Shown: positions 47,537 through 57,606 of the stretch, piece by piece | How the letters are laid out: each line of letters starts with the position of its first letter | How positions within the stretch are numbered: the stretch's first letter is position 1 | Assembly: GCA_007922195.1 (NCBI GenBank) | Contig: ML681981.1 | Coordinates: 12,191,403 to 12,255,402, forward strand | Direction of reading: 5' to 3' | DNA: 64,000 bases | Source: Podocnemis expansa | Taxonomy: Eukaryota; Chordata; Testudines; Podocnemididae | Translations under genes and position numbers: made by a program | Notes under the pieces: model-generated | What the model saw: only the letters and a program-made list of their open reading frames with translations | Database searches by the model: none | What the model was told of the DNA's origin: nothing

Positions 47537-48765
47537 GGGTATGTCCACACACAGGTTTTAAATTGAAATAACAGTGGTTATTTTGATTTTTAAAAAGTTA
47601 GGTCTACACGACATTTTCTTAGAGCAAAAGGATGAGCTCTGTCTTTTTGCTGTAAGGGAGGTCATTGATATAATAAAACTTAGTTTTGTATTGATATGAC
47701 AGTTAAATTGAAACTCTTATATTGATATAACGCTGTGTGGATGCATTATATTGATTTAACAGTTATAGTGATTTAAACCCTGGTTTGAACTTCCTCTCAG
47801 GGTGTATAGCACCCTGGCCGGAGGGTGAGGGGTGGAAGGGACTTCCCACCTGGCTCCCGGCACACTAGCTGGGTGGTGGGAGAAGGGACCCCAAGATGCC
47901 CAGCTCCCCCAAAGCTGGCTGGGTGGCGGGGAAGGGATCATCCCCTTGCCCGGCTCCCCCACAGCTGGCCGGGTGGTGGGGGAAAGAACCCCCTGTGCCT
48001 GGCTCTTGGTGCACGAACCGGGCAGTGGGGGTTCAGGCATGTGGGGGTCCCTTCCCCACTGCCTGCCTCGAGTGCAGGGAGTTGGGTGTGGGGGGTCCTT
48101 TTCCTGCCACCTGGCTAGGGCTTGGGGTGGCAGGCACACAGGGTCCCTTCCCCACTGCCTGGCTAGAGCACGGGGAGCCAGGCATGCAGGGTTCTCTTCC
48201 CCCACTGACCAGCCACAGAGGGGAAGCTGGGGGCGGCAAGTCCCTTTCCCCACGGCCCAGCTTACAGTGAGGGAGCTGGGCACATGGAGATCCCTCCCCC
48301 ACCGCCCAGCTATGGCTTGGGAAGCTGGCTGTGTGGGGTCCCTTTCCCCCTCACTCTCCTGGCACACCTGGAGCCAAGTAGGGGGGTCCCTCCCCTGCAC
48401 CCGGCTGAGTGCCCCAGACTGCAGTCAGGTGGGGGGATGCCTTCTCTGCTGCCCGGCTCAGTACAGTCAGAGCCTGGTGGGGGGGATGCTTTCCCCTGCT
48501 ACCCAGCTCATGAGGTGAGAGCCAGGCAGGGGATTGGGTGGGTGGCATGGCCCATCCTGGGAGCCATCTTGCTACACTTCCCATCGTGCCCCTCTCCTAA
48601 ATTGAACTAGCAAGGCCTATCCCTGGACATGCTAGTTTGATTTGAGTTTTTTGTATGGACCTGTTAAATCGGTTGAACTTAAATCAATTTAATGATTTTT
48701 TTATAGCGATTCAATTAGATCACTTTAAGTTGAATCACTTTATCTGCCTATGTGTACACACAGCC
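47537..48765. mobile_element. 1.2-kb TIR element with GC-rich minisatellite core
   Basis: The ends are GGGTATGTCCACACACAGG and TATGTGTACACACAGCC, with ATT on both sides (47534-47536, 48766-48768). The arms are AT-rich with TTGATATAAC and TTAAATCAATT words. The core (about 47775-48600) consists of diverged units of 40-60 bp around CCCAGCT/GCTGGGTGGTGGG and GGGACCCC. Frames of up to 228 codons through it are compositional. The 3-bp A/T duplication parallels the element at 17325. Confidence 0.78.
47771..48035 (+). repeat. 265-bp duplicate, copy 1
   Basis: From ATTTAAACCCTGGTTTGAAC to CAGTGGGGGTTCA. The same 265 bp, with about nine substitutions and no gaps, lies at 49446-49710. Here it is part of the TIR element, so this is the parent location. 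Confidence 0.92.
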
Positions 48766-48768
48766 ATT

Positions 48769-49157
48769 GGGATTGAGTGAGACATTTACAAAACACTCTT
48801 TCTCTGGAAAGGTATCTGGGCCCAGTGCTGCTTTTGCAGATCTACACCGGAATCCCTCTTGAACTATAATTGTGAGAATTCATGCTCTTAAACCAGGTCA
48901 CTACTTGTGAGTCACTGAGAATGGGATACAGATAGGTGCTCAAAAAAGGAAAAGTTGCTACCCTAGATTAACAGAAGTTATTTGAGTTGTGTTGTCCATA
49001 TATATATTTCCCACAGTCTTCCGTTCTAGAAAGGCCGATAATATCTGGATTTTGGGGTGGTGAAGAAAGTGAGTGGTGGTTGGGCCACTCCATCCATTAT
49101 GTCATCCATATATGAGCACAAGGACACTAAGTGCACAACGGATGCTATTGACCAAAA
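48769..49157. other. EXOC6: Intronic sequence between TIR element and foldback
   Basis: No exon or repeat identified. ATTGACCAAAA at 49147-49157 is the left flank duplication of the next element. Confidence 0.4.
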
Positions 49158-49853
49158 CAAACAAGGAGTCCTATGGCACTTAAAGACTAACAAATTTATT
49201 TATTGCATGAGCTGTCGTGGCAGAACATCCCACTTCCCCCTTAGAATTCAAATGTAGGTTTGACACTATCAATTTAAGGTTAAATAGGGCCTATGTTTTC
49301 TTTTCTCATTACAAAAGGTAATTTTGCTTTCCTTTCCCTCTCACTTCCCTCTAATATTCTGTTCTCCACTGTTTGAGTCTAAACAACTATATTTATTTGC
49401 TGTAACTGTCTGACCTGATTCTATGACTTACACTTCCCTGCATTTATTTAAACCCTGGTTTGAACTTCCTCTCAGGGTGTATAGCACCCTGGCCAGAGGG
49501 TGGGGGGTGGAAGGGACTTCCCACCTGGCTCCCGGCACACTAGCTGGGTGGTGGGAGAAGGGACCCCAAGATGCCCAGCTCCCCCAAAGCTGGCTGGGTG
49601 GCGGGGAAGGGATCACCCCCGTGCCTGGCTCCCCCACAGCTGGCCAGGTGGTGGGGGAGAGAACCCCCCGTGCCTGGCTCTTGGTGCACGAACCAGGCAG
49701 TGGGGGTTCATCAGCTCCATCTTCAAGCATCTGAAGAAGTGGGATTTTCTCCCGTGAAAGCTCATGTGATAAATAAATTTGTTAGTTTTAAAAAGTGCCA
49801 CAGGACTCCTTGTTTGTTTTGCTGAACTAGACTGACATGGCTACCCCTTTGAT
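49158..49853 (+). mobile_element. Penelope-like foldback carrying a foreign insert
   Basis: The left arm has CAAACAAGGAGTCCTATGGC, GACTAACAAATTTATTTATT and CATCCCACTT. The right arm has GTGGGATTTTCTCCCGTG, AAATAAATTTGTTAGTTTTA, GTGCCACAGGACTCCTTG and the one-sided terminal block GACTGACATGGCTACCCCT. The flanks ATTGACCAAAA and ACTGAGCAAAA match in 9 of 11 positions. The 265-bp insert (49446-49710) sits at CATTTATTTAAACCC in the right arm, where this family normally reads CATTTATTTCC. Confidence 0.7.
49446..49710 (+). repeat. 265-bp duplicate, copy 2
   Basis: Exact length match with 47771-48035. Most differences are single transitions, several at CG sites (GGCCG against GGCCA, AACCG against AACCA). 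It lacks the rest of the TIR element. Confidence 0.92.
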
Positions 49854-50009
49854 ACTGAGCAAAAGACTCTGATCTCAAGTGCCTGGGGAACATGTGCACC
49901 AAGAGTCAAATACAGAGTGAGAGCAGGCGCATTTTAAACTACTCCAGTTACAGTAGGATAAGAATGATTTCTATTTTTATAACTCTTTCCCTTCCTATAC
50001 ATTTTCTGT

Positions 50010-50160
50010 CCTATCTGTTTAGACTGAAAGCTCTTTCATGCAGGGACTATTTTTACTGTTTGTGTGTAGAATACCTAGGACTGTGGGGTCCCAGTCTTGG
50101 CTAGAATTGCTAAGCTTTAATGTAACACAAGTCAATAATAATTTTGTGTTCTGCTTATAA
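50010..50160 (+). repeat. L2/CR1-clade 3' end
   Basis: TTTAGACTGAAAGCTCTTTC, GCAGGGACTATTTTTACTG, CTAGGACTGTGGGGTCCCAG and a terminal CAATAATAATT follow the known order of an L2-like LINE tail. Confidence 0.5.
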
Positions 50161-50353
50161 ATTATATAAAGTGGGAGTGTCAGTCAAGTACATACCCCTG
50201 TTTATATTTGATGAAAAACAGAAAAAAATTAAATTGAATTAAAATGTTTATATTACAGTGTTTGATGTTATTTAGATTAAAGTGTGTAATGCAAATATCT
50301 AGTTATGATCAGAGCTTGAAATATAATGTACAATTAATGTTTTGTTTCTACAG

Positions 50354-50463
50354 CAGTCCTTCCCAAAGAAACTCCCAATGTCTCAATCAGTGCCTCAGAT
50401 TTATATCCAGGTAAAGGAGTTTATCTATGCAAGCCTTAAATTTTCAGAGTCACTTCATCGCAG
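50354..50463 (+). CDS. EXOC6: EXOC6 exon, tandem CAGCAG acceptor
   Basis: The acceptor is TTTCTACAG|CAG and the donor is CGCAG|GTAAGC. Using the first AG gives 110 nt starting with glutamine (QSFPKKLPMSQSVPQIYIQ), then KEFIYASLKFSESLHR with two bases of the next codon left over. The glutamine agrees with the EXOC6 protein as I recall it. Using the second AG would drop just that glutamine and keep the frame. This is the last coding exon I could recognise; the expected next segment (SSTEIDDML-like) was not found before 64000. Confidence 0.94.
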
Positions 50464-51670
50464 GTAAGCATTGATAATGCAATGTATAGATTATCTTGGC
50501 ACATGCATATTATGACTTGTTTCCTAACTGGAAGCTAGTGAACTATACATACAATGCAATCAAATGTTTTGTATCATGTATATAATAAGCATTGCATTGA
50601 GAACTGTCTAAAATTTTAATACTGTGTTAGGCAACATTTACTTTTGTGAATTGTGTGTGAAGTCTTTATTTAAAAAGGCATGCAGTAGTTGAAAAAAATC
50701 ATGTGGAAGGCTGGAGCTGGATATTTCAGCAAAAGCTTTTCATTTTGTTGATGGAGATTGGTTTTGTTGGCATCTACAATGTATTGTAGCTGTGCAGATT
50801 TACTATAAAAGCGTCATGTAGAAAGGAAAACTCTTAGACAGAGTGGAAGAAGAAAAGGGAAAATAACATACAGATGAATGCTTGAAGGGTAGGAGAACAG
50901 ATGATAATGCGATTAAATGCAAGCAGGTGTTCCTGAATGTTAGTAACAGTTATATGCAACAATCTGCTTAATTAGCTTTTAAGATTGCACAAAGTTAAGA
51001 AAATGTAAAAGCTAGTGTTCTAGTAGTAGTGTTGACTATGTTGCATGTACTGTTTGTTTTGTGAAATATATTTTACTATATAAACACTGATATGTCAAAT
51101 TATGCATTTCAAGCAAAAATACAGAAAAAGAAAAGAGAATATACATGTAAAATGGGCAAGGTAACATTTGGTCTTGGATTTTTTTTTTTTTTGTTTTTTC
51201 CTTTACTGTACAACTTTGACATAGCATTTGTGCAGAGTTTTTACATTTAATAAAGGAAACTTAATTGAATAAGGAAAATTAAAAATGAAAAAAAGATTAG
51301 GAGCTAGTTGGCATGCCGAGTTTTACTCTCTTTGCTGGCAAAGTTTGTAAATTCCTTGCTTCCAACAGCTGTTTAACTTTGAAGCTAACAAGTATCAGTA
51401 TTCACTTTGTAGAGTTTTCTATTGCACTTTTCACTGTACAATTTTGTAATCATTTTGATCTATAGCAATCCAGAATATTTGGATGAAGTTGTCCTGCCAA
51501 AAGATAGAAACAGAGCAGTTCTATCATTGTTTCCAAGATGCTTTTCTGGTTTACCTTCACATTGGGTGAAATGACCCTCTGTCCCATATTCACAAGAGGA
51601 ACCCCAAATTTTTCTATGTGATGTCCCATGAATTTCTTTTGGGCCATCTGCAATACCTTAGTTTTTCATT
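50464..51670 (+). other. EXOC6: EXOC6 intron, first part, no feature seen
   Basis: It starts GTAAGC. No exon and no identifiable repeat up to the CR1 copy. The intron runs beyond 64000 because the next exon was not found (inference). Confidence 0.6.
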
Positions 51671-52580
51671 TAATAGAATCATAGAGCGGTAGAGCAGTCA
51701 TCTAGTCCATCCTTCATAGCCTCCCTAGGCAAGTCATTTCTGTGTTTATCTATCCTTATAGCTAGAAAGTTATCCCTGATATCCAACCTAAATCTCTCTT
51801 TCTACAAACCAGGTCAATTACTTCTTGTTCTACACAATAGGAGGAGAGAATAATTGATCACCATCCTCTTTATAATATCCCTTAATATAGTAATAGACTG
51901 TTATCATGTTTCTCATCAGTCTTCTCTTCTCTAGATTAAACATGCCCAATTCTTGCAGCCTTTCCTCATCATTCATGTTTTCTAAACCTCTTTTCATTCA
52001 GACCTCTCTTTTGGTCTCTCTCCAGTTTGTCCACCTCTTTCCTAAAGTGTGGTGCCTAAAACTGGGCACAGTGGTTCTAGCTGAGGCTTCGTCAGTGCCA
52101 AGTACAGCAGTAGAGTTACCTCCTGTCTCTTACATGCAACAATCCTGTTAATACATCCCAGATTTACATTGGGTTTTTTTGCAACAGCATCCCAGTACTA
52201 CTGAAAATGATGTGAGGTTATAATGGGCCACATCATTTTCTGTAGTATTGGTGTGTTTTATATTTGTGTATTCTAACTGTGGTACTTTGCACATGCCTAT
52301 TGAATTTCGCCACATGAATTTCTGACAATTTCCCAATTTATCAAAATCAGTTTGCTTTCTAATGTTGTCTCCTCCCAGATTGGTGTCATCTGCAGATTTT
52401 ACAAGCATACTTTCCTGTCCACCATCCACGTTATTAATGAAAATATTGATGAGTACTGGACCCAAGACAGACCCCCGTGGATGCTGCTTAACCTGTCCTC
52501 CCAGTTTGACAGCAAACCATTGATAACTACTTCTTGAGAATAATCTTTCAACCAGTTCTGCATCCACCTTCATAGTCATT
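51671..52580 (-). mobile_element. CR1 LINE, old 3' part
   Basis: The minus-strand frame 52148-52579 still shows [20 protein letters not shown] and KSADDTNLGG, in which the phenylalanine of FADD is replaced by serine. The 3' end (TAGAATCATAGAGCGGTAGA on the plus strand) is the CR1 tail in reverse. It has many indels and is clearly older than the copy at 35068. Confidence 0.85.
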
Positions 52581-53619
52581 TAATGTAAAAGATAAAAGTG
52601 CACAAAGGAATGCTCTTTGCTGTGTCAGGCCACAAAATTACTCTAGAAAACAAGATGTGCTGCTGTTTAAGCACCTATGTGTAATGTGTAGGAAGATAAA
52701 ACTGCCTTATTTTGGGGGACTTAAATCTGAGTGACATATGATGGAGGTCTCATGTTGCCAATACTAAAATGTCTGTGAAATTTCTAAATGATAGGTAACA
52801 GATCCTACTTGAAAAAATTGTGTCCACTGGGGGGGCAATTCTATGCCAGACCTCATATAAACAGATAAAGAATTGATAACAGAATTAAAAGTTAGTGGTA
52901 CTTTTGGTAAAAGTGACAATGGTTTGATTATATTTGTGATGTGCAAAAAGACTAAAGTTATACAATAATATATATATTCAGTGCTTTAAAAGGGCCAGTT
53001 TCTCAAAGCTGAAAACAGCTTTGAGCCAAATCAGTTGGGAAACAGAATTTAAACAAAAAAATGTAAATGGTAATAGGGAATTGCTTAAGAACAAGCTTTT
53101 AGATGTCCCAAGAGCCACAAGTGAGAGAGATGGCAATACTGGTTAGAAAAACAAATCTTTAGTGAGAAAGTGAAAATAGCTATAACTTGTGTGCATGTGT
53201 GTGTGTATGTGAGAGAAAGAAAGAAACAGTAGGAAGAAAGGGAAAAAAGGAGTCCTGTGGCATTTTAAAATACCAACAAATGTATTTATTGCCTAAGCTG
53301 TCGTGAGCACTGTCCCACTTTATCAGATGCATGAAATGGAAGAACTAGCATGTTAGCATGTATATACTTGCATTAGCTCTTATCAAGCTAGGATGAATAA
53401 AACTAGCCCTGTGGCCACTGTAGCATGGATTGTGATGGGAGAAGCATCAAAAAGTCATGCCAAATACATACTAACTGGTTTGGTCTTTCCATGGGTCGGC
53501 TGTGTCTCAGTTGTCACTACCAGTGCTACTGCACCTGCACTGCTATTTATGCTCATGAAGTTAGCACAAGTGTGAGTATGTGAGCACAGGATTTGCACTC
53601 CTAGCTCATAGAGCAGCCA
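52581..53619. other. EXOC6: Intronic sequence with a foldback-family arm
   Basis: 53245-53330 carries AAAGGAGTCCTGTGGCATTT, AACAAATGTATTTATTGCC and GTCCCACTTTATCAGATGC, one arm of the Penelope-like family. The remainder is unidentified, with a TG/GA-rich stretch at 53190-53230. Confidence 0.5.
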
Positions 53620-55560
53620 TAACCTTAGACAGTAAGGATTTTTTCACGTACATTAGGAACAAAAGCAGCCCTAACAATGCTGCTGGTCCATTAAAATATG
53701 GAAATGACAGAATTGTCAATAATAATAATGCAAAAGTATTCAATAAATATTTCTGTATTTGGGGAAAACCCTGATGCAGTCATGTCATATATCATGATGA
53801 AATACTTTCCATTTCAGCAGTAGACAAGGAGAGTGTTAAAAAACAACAATTAAAGCTAGACATTTAAAATGAGCAGGTCCAGATAACTTGTATTGGAGAG
53901 TTTTGAAAGCTGATCATAGAGCTCTCTGGACAATTGCAAAGGGACAACAGGTAGCTTCTCTCCTTGGAGTCTTTGGCATCCACTGCCCAACCTGATCTCC
54001 TTTTTTGAGAAGATAACAGATTTTTTGGATAAAGGGAAAGTGGTGGACCTAATTTACTTAGATTTCAGCAAGGCATTTGATACAGTTTCACACAGGAAAT
54101 TTTTAGTTAAATTGGGGAAGATGGGGATTAATATGAAAATAGAAAGGTGGATAAATAACTGGTTACAGGGGAGACTACAGAGGGTCATAGTGAAAGGTGA
54201 ACTGTCTAGCTGGAAGGAGGTTACTAGTAGAGTTCCCCAAAGACTGGTCCTGGGACCCATCTTATTCAACCTCTTCGTTACTGACCCTGGCACAAAAAGT
54301 GGGAATGTGCTAATTAAGTTTGCAGACGACACCAAGCTGGAAGGTATTACCAATATGGAGGAGGATCGGGATAGCATACAGAATGATTTGGATGACCTTG
54401 TAAAGTGGAGCATTAGAAATAGGATGAAATTCAACAATGAGAAGTGCAAGGTCATGCACTTAGGGACAAATAACAGGAATTTTTCTTACAAGTTGGGAAT
54501 GCATCAGCTGGAAGTGATGGGGGAGGAGAAGGACCTGGGCATACTGGTTGATCACAGAATGACAATGAGTAACCAATGTGATGGGGCAGTGAAAAAAGCT
54601 AATGTCGTCCTAGGGTGCATCAGAAGGGGTATTTCCAGTAGAGATAGGGAGGTGTTAGTACCGTTACACAAGGTGCTGGTGTGACGTCACTTGGAGTATT
54701 GTGTACAGTTCTGGTCGCCCACGTTTAAGAAAGATGAAGTCAAACTGGAACAGGTGCAAAGAAGGTCTACAAGGATGATTCGTGGAATGGAAAATCTTCC
54801 CTATGAGAGATGATTTAAAGAGCTTGGTTTGTTTAGTCTTCTTGAAAGATGGCTGAGAGGAGATATGATTGCTCTTTATAAATACATTAGAGGGATAAAT
54901 ACAAGAGAGGGAGAGGAATTATTTGAATACAGCACCAATGTGGACACAAGAACAAATGGATACAAACTGTCCTTCAGAAAATTTAGGCTTGAAATTAGAT
55001 GCAGATTCCTAACCATCAGAGCAGTAAAGTTCTGGAATAGTCTATCAAGGGAAGTGCTGGGGGCAAAAGCCTTAGGTGCCTTCAAAACCGAGCTTGATAA
55101 GTTTATGGAGGGAATGATATGGTGGACAGTGTAGCTTGGCCATTGTCTGTCTTTTGCTACTGGTGATGGGTATGATAGTAACCTGGGAAGGGGCATTAGA
55201 TCCAGTGGGTTCTGAGTTATTACAGAGAAGTTCTTCTTGACTGGCTGTTGTGGACTTGCCGTCATGTTCACGGTTTAACTGAATGCCATATTTGGGGTCG
55301 GGAAGGAATTTTCCCCCAGGGCAGATTGGCTTGGGCACTGGGGGTTTTTTGCCTTCCTCTGTAGCATTGGACATGGCTTGCTTGCTGGTTGATTCTCTGT
55401 ATTAAAGTCTTCAAATCATGATTTGAGGACTTTAGTTGCTCAGTTATGGGTTTGAGGTTCGTTGTAGGAGTGGGTCAGTGAGGTTTTGTGGCCTGCACTG
55501 TGCAGGAGGTGAGACTAGATGATCATATTTGTCCCTTCTGACCTTAGAGTTTATGAGTCT
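53620..55560 (+). mobile_element. CR1 LINE of another lineage, with internal deletion
   Basis: 53620-53775 encodes SKDFFTYIRNKSSPNNAAGP and NNNNAKVFNKYFC, the region before the RT. After broken sequence the RT runs from 54025: [44 protein letters not shown], and RMKFNNEKCKVMHLG up to a stop at 54682-54684. Then, in continuing frames, come [17 protein letters not shown] codons, LERWLRGDMIALYKYIRGIN and VKFWNSLSREVL. The 3' UTR has GGAAGGAATTTTCCCCCAGG, GAGACTAGATGATCATATTT and TCCCTTCTGACCTTAGAG. It differs from the other copies, which end with ATTCTATG repeats. Confidence 0.88.
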
Positions 55561-56370
55561 GTGAGCAGGTGGAGAGGAGAGCTCCTCAGTGCTGCATTCC
55601 CCAATACCCAGTATTTAGCTCAGTGCAGAAATCACAAGGAGTCTCTTTTGGCTCCATTCCAACAACCTACCCTACCCACTCAAGCTAGCGATGGGAACTT
55701 GGCTTGAGTAGATGCAGCAGGTCTAGCTAATCACCTGTCTGAGGATAAGGAGCAACTTGTTGATTGTATGAGCCAGTTGGCAGAGAACCAGAGAGCCTTT
55801 TGCCTTCCTTGTAGGAACTTCAAGCCACCATGGGTTGAGTGGAAACCCACTTAGAACCGTCCTGAGGTAATGAAGTGGAGTTGTTTGTCACAACCAGCAG
55901 CCTGTTTCCAGTGCAGAAAAGAGAATAAAATTAATGAACCATTCCCAAAAGTAAAAGACCTGGGATTTGGTGCTCAGTGGGCTACCATGATAGGGTGGTA
56001 CCTTGTGCTCACTGTAGGCTGAGATCCCCTCCCACACGTCATCTGTTCCAGAGGGACCTGAGTCCTTTATGATAGTTCGAGGAGAGCCGAATCCACATTA
56101 GAGGTTAGATGGTAAATCCTGTAACCCCAGCTCTGGAACCAGTTAAATGCTATATAGCAGAGCATGGGTCACCCATGGGTGGGTAGCCCTGGCATAGGGT
56201 AGAATGCGTCATGGATTCCTCCACTGTATTAGAGCTTAATAAAAGTTGCATGCTGCCACTTAATTTCAAGCATGTGTCTGTCCTCACTTTGTCACTGTGT
56301 CCACATCAATTTGATGCATACTGTAAAACCATAGCATACTCAAATCCCTATTTATATCTTCTATATACTG
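55561..56370. other. EXOC6: Intronic sequence, no feature seen
   Basis: No exon or repeat identified. Confidence 0.4.
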
Positions 56371-56435
56371 CCTTGGTGCAGGACAAGAAGACTTTTGAGG
56401 ACCCTTCCAGTTCTATGATTCTGTGATTCTTCTGC
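56371..56435 (+). repeat. Short CR1 3' tail fragment
   Basis: GAGGACCCTTCCAGTTCTAT followed by GATTCTGTGATTCT is the end of a CR1 3' UTR with its octamer-like tail. Confidence 0.65.
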
Positions 56436-57249
56436 CTTGCCTGATGTTTATTTTCCCAGTTATTCTGGCTTTGTCTTGTTTAATTTGGACCAGTAGTGCT
56501 TTGGGGCAAAGAAGAGATCTTTACTTTTTATACAAAGCAGTGTGCACACGAATGGAGCAATATGGAAGTATAAAATAATAATGCGGTGTCCCACCCCTAC
56601 ATTGGACCAGAATTCTTGAGTGAATATCAAATTGTTCTTCTTTTGAAGATTCTCTTTGAAGTCTCTTGGAGAGAGAGTTTCTGATAAAAGCAAAACCAGA
56701 AGTAAATAAAAAGGACCCTCTACAAAATGACTTTCTTCAGTGGAAAATATTTCAACACTTCTGTTCTACCCCCTGCCACTCCTAACCCCCCAGTATAGTC
56801 CAGATTGGCTTTAATTGCATAAAATAACATTTGTAGATGATCTTGAAGGCTCAAATTTGCTAATCACAGCTGGCATCCACTTCTGCACTGTTAGCAAATG
56901 ACTCTCCTTTCACACATTCTTAATTGATACTGTTTATAATTTACACGTACTAATGAGTGCATGTTTACCCCCCAGTCTAAACTGTGACTCATTAAACACA
57001 AACATTCTCTTTCCTAACTGGTGTGTTAACACCTCCAATAGCTAAAAATACCAGGTTTTGGTATTGGTGTAGAAATTCAGTTAGTGGTACTGAGTAATTG
57101 GAAGGATGAAAGGGGTGTTTTGTGAGAGACATCATGGAACACTCTTTTGGTAAATTCAAATAAAAACTATTTTCTTGTCATAACAACCTGTATAAGCATT
57201 GCCAGATTGTAGACAGACAGACACTCTGGCCATGTGTCAGATAGATATT
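56436..57249. other. EXOC6: Intronic sequence, no feature seen
   Basis: No exon or repeat identified. Confidence 0.4.
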
Positions 57250-57395
57250 ATTTGTGGAGTTGTAGCCGTATTGGTTCTGGGCTACGGAAGAGACAATGTG
57301 GGTAAGGTAAAATCTTTTAGAAGTTTGTCTCTTCCACCAACAGAAATTGGTCCAATAGATACTACTTCTCCCACTTTGTTTCTAAGGTATTGCCT
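57250..57395. repeat. Second copy of the TTGGTCCAATA family
   Basis: GGAGTTGTAGCCGTATTGGT, GAAGAGACAATGTGGGTAAG, TAAAATCTTTTAGAAGTTTG and AATTGGTCCAATAGATACT correspond to parts of 41190-41365. Confidence 0.5.
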
Positions 57396-57464
57396 CTCTT
57401 TCTGCTCTATAGTTTTGGGTTGTGTGCATATATCTGTGTGTATAAGCATGTGTGTTGGTTGTGT

Positions 57465-57606
57465 CAGGGCTGTACCTAGGGCGGGAAAGCCCCAGGCGCT
57501 GTATTTTAGTGGGCAATTTCAGTTGAGCAGCTTCGTTTCACTGCTCAATTTGAGGGTACATTTCGTGTTGCTTGGCTAGGTGCCAAAATGCCTAGTTACA
57601 GCATTG
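57465..57606. mobile_element. hAT-type MITE, relative of 5427-5578
   Basis: CAGGGCTGTACCTAGGGCGG on the left and CCTAGTTACAGCATTG on the right are inverted repeats of the same type. GGAAAGCCCCAGGCGCTG parallels GGGGCTTTTCCTCAGGTGCT. No convincing 8-bp duplication remains. Confidence 0.6.

Larger units (their letters stand above)
43823..50353 (+). other. EXOC6: EXOC6 intron of 6.5 kb
   Basis: GTAAGA to TTTCTACAG. It contains two MIR copies, a TIR element, a Penelope-like foldback and an L2/CR1-like tail. 43823-45365 and 46115-47536 show no feature. Confidence 0.85.
22248..50463 (+). other. EXOC6: EXOC6 (SEC15A) gene, internal part, ten exons
   Basis: Ten exons joined in phase encode 356 codons of a Sec15-family protein. 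The exocyst is an eight-subunit complex that tethers secretory vesicles to the plasma membrane. Sec15 is the vesicle-side subunit that binds Rab GTPases such as Rab11. I assign EXOC6 rather than its paralogue EXOC6B because of stretches such as YYSALKTMEQLEN, FFVVEDHILHVTQGLVTRAY and VSKFPFQDPELDK-like residues, and because of the linker after AMKQ, which EXOC6B lacks in this form. Exon lengths are 205, 156, 69, 84, 47, 121, 72, 98, 106 and 110 nt. The start codon, the N-terminal third and the C-terminal third are outside the window. No in-frame stop or frameshift was seen in any exon, so the gene looks functional. Confidence 0.95.

Noticed and set aside
47756..48518. Overlapping frames of 214 and 228 codons on opposite strands
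   Set aside because: Both are translations of a GC-rich minisatellite within a TIR element, and the repeated GW/GP-rich peptides mirror the DNA repeats.
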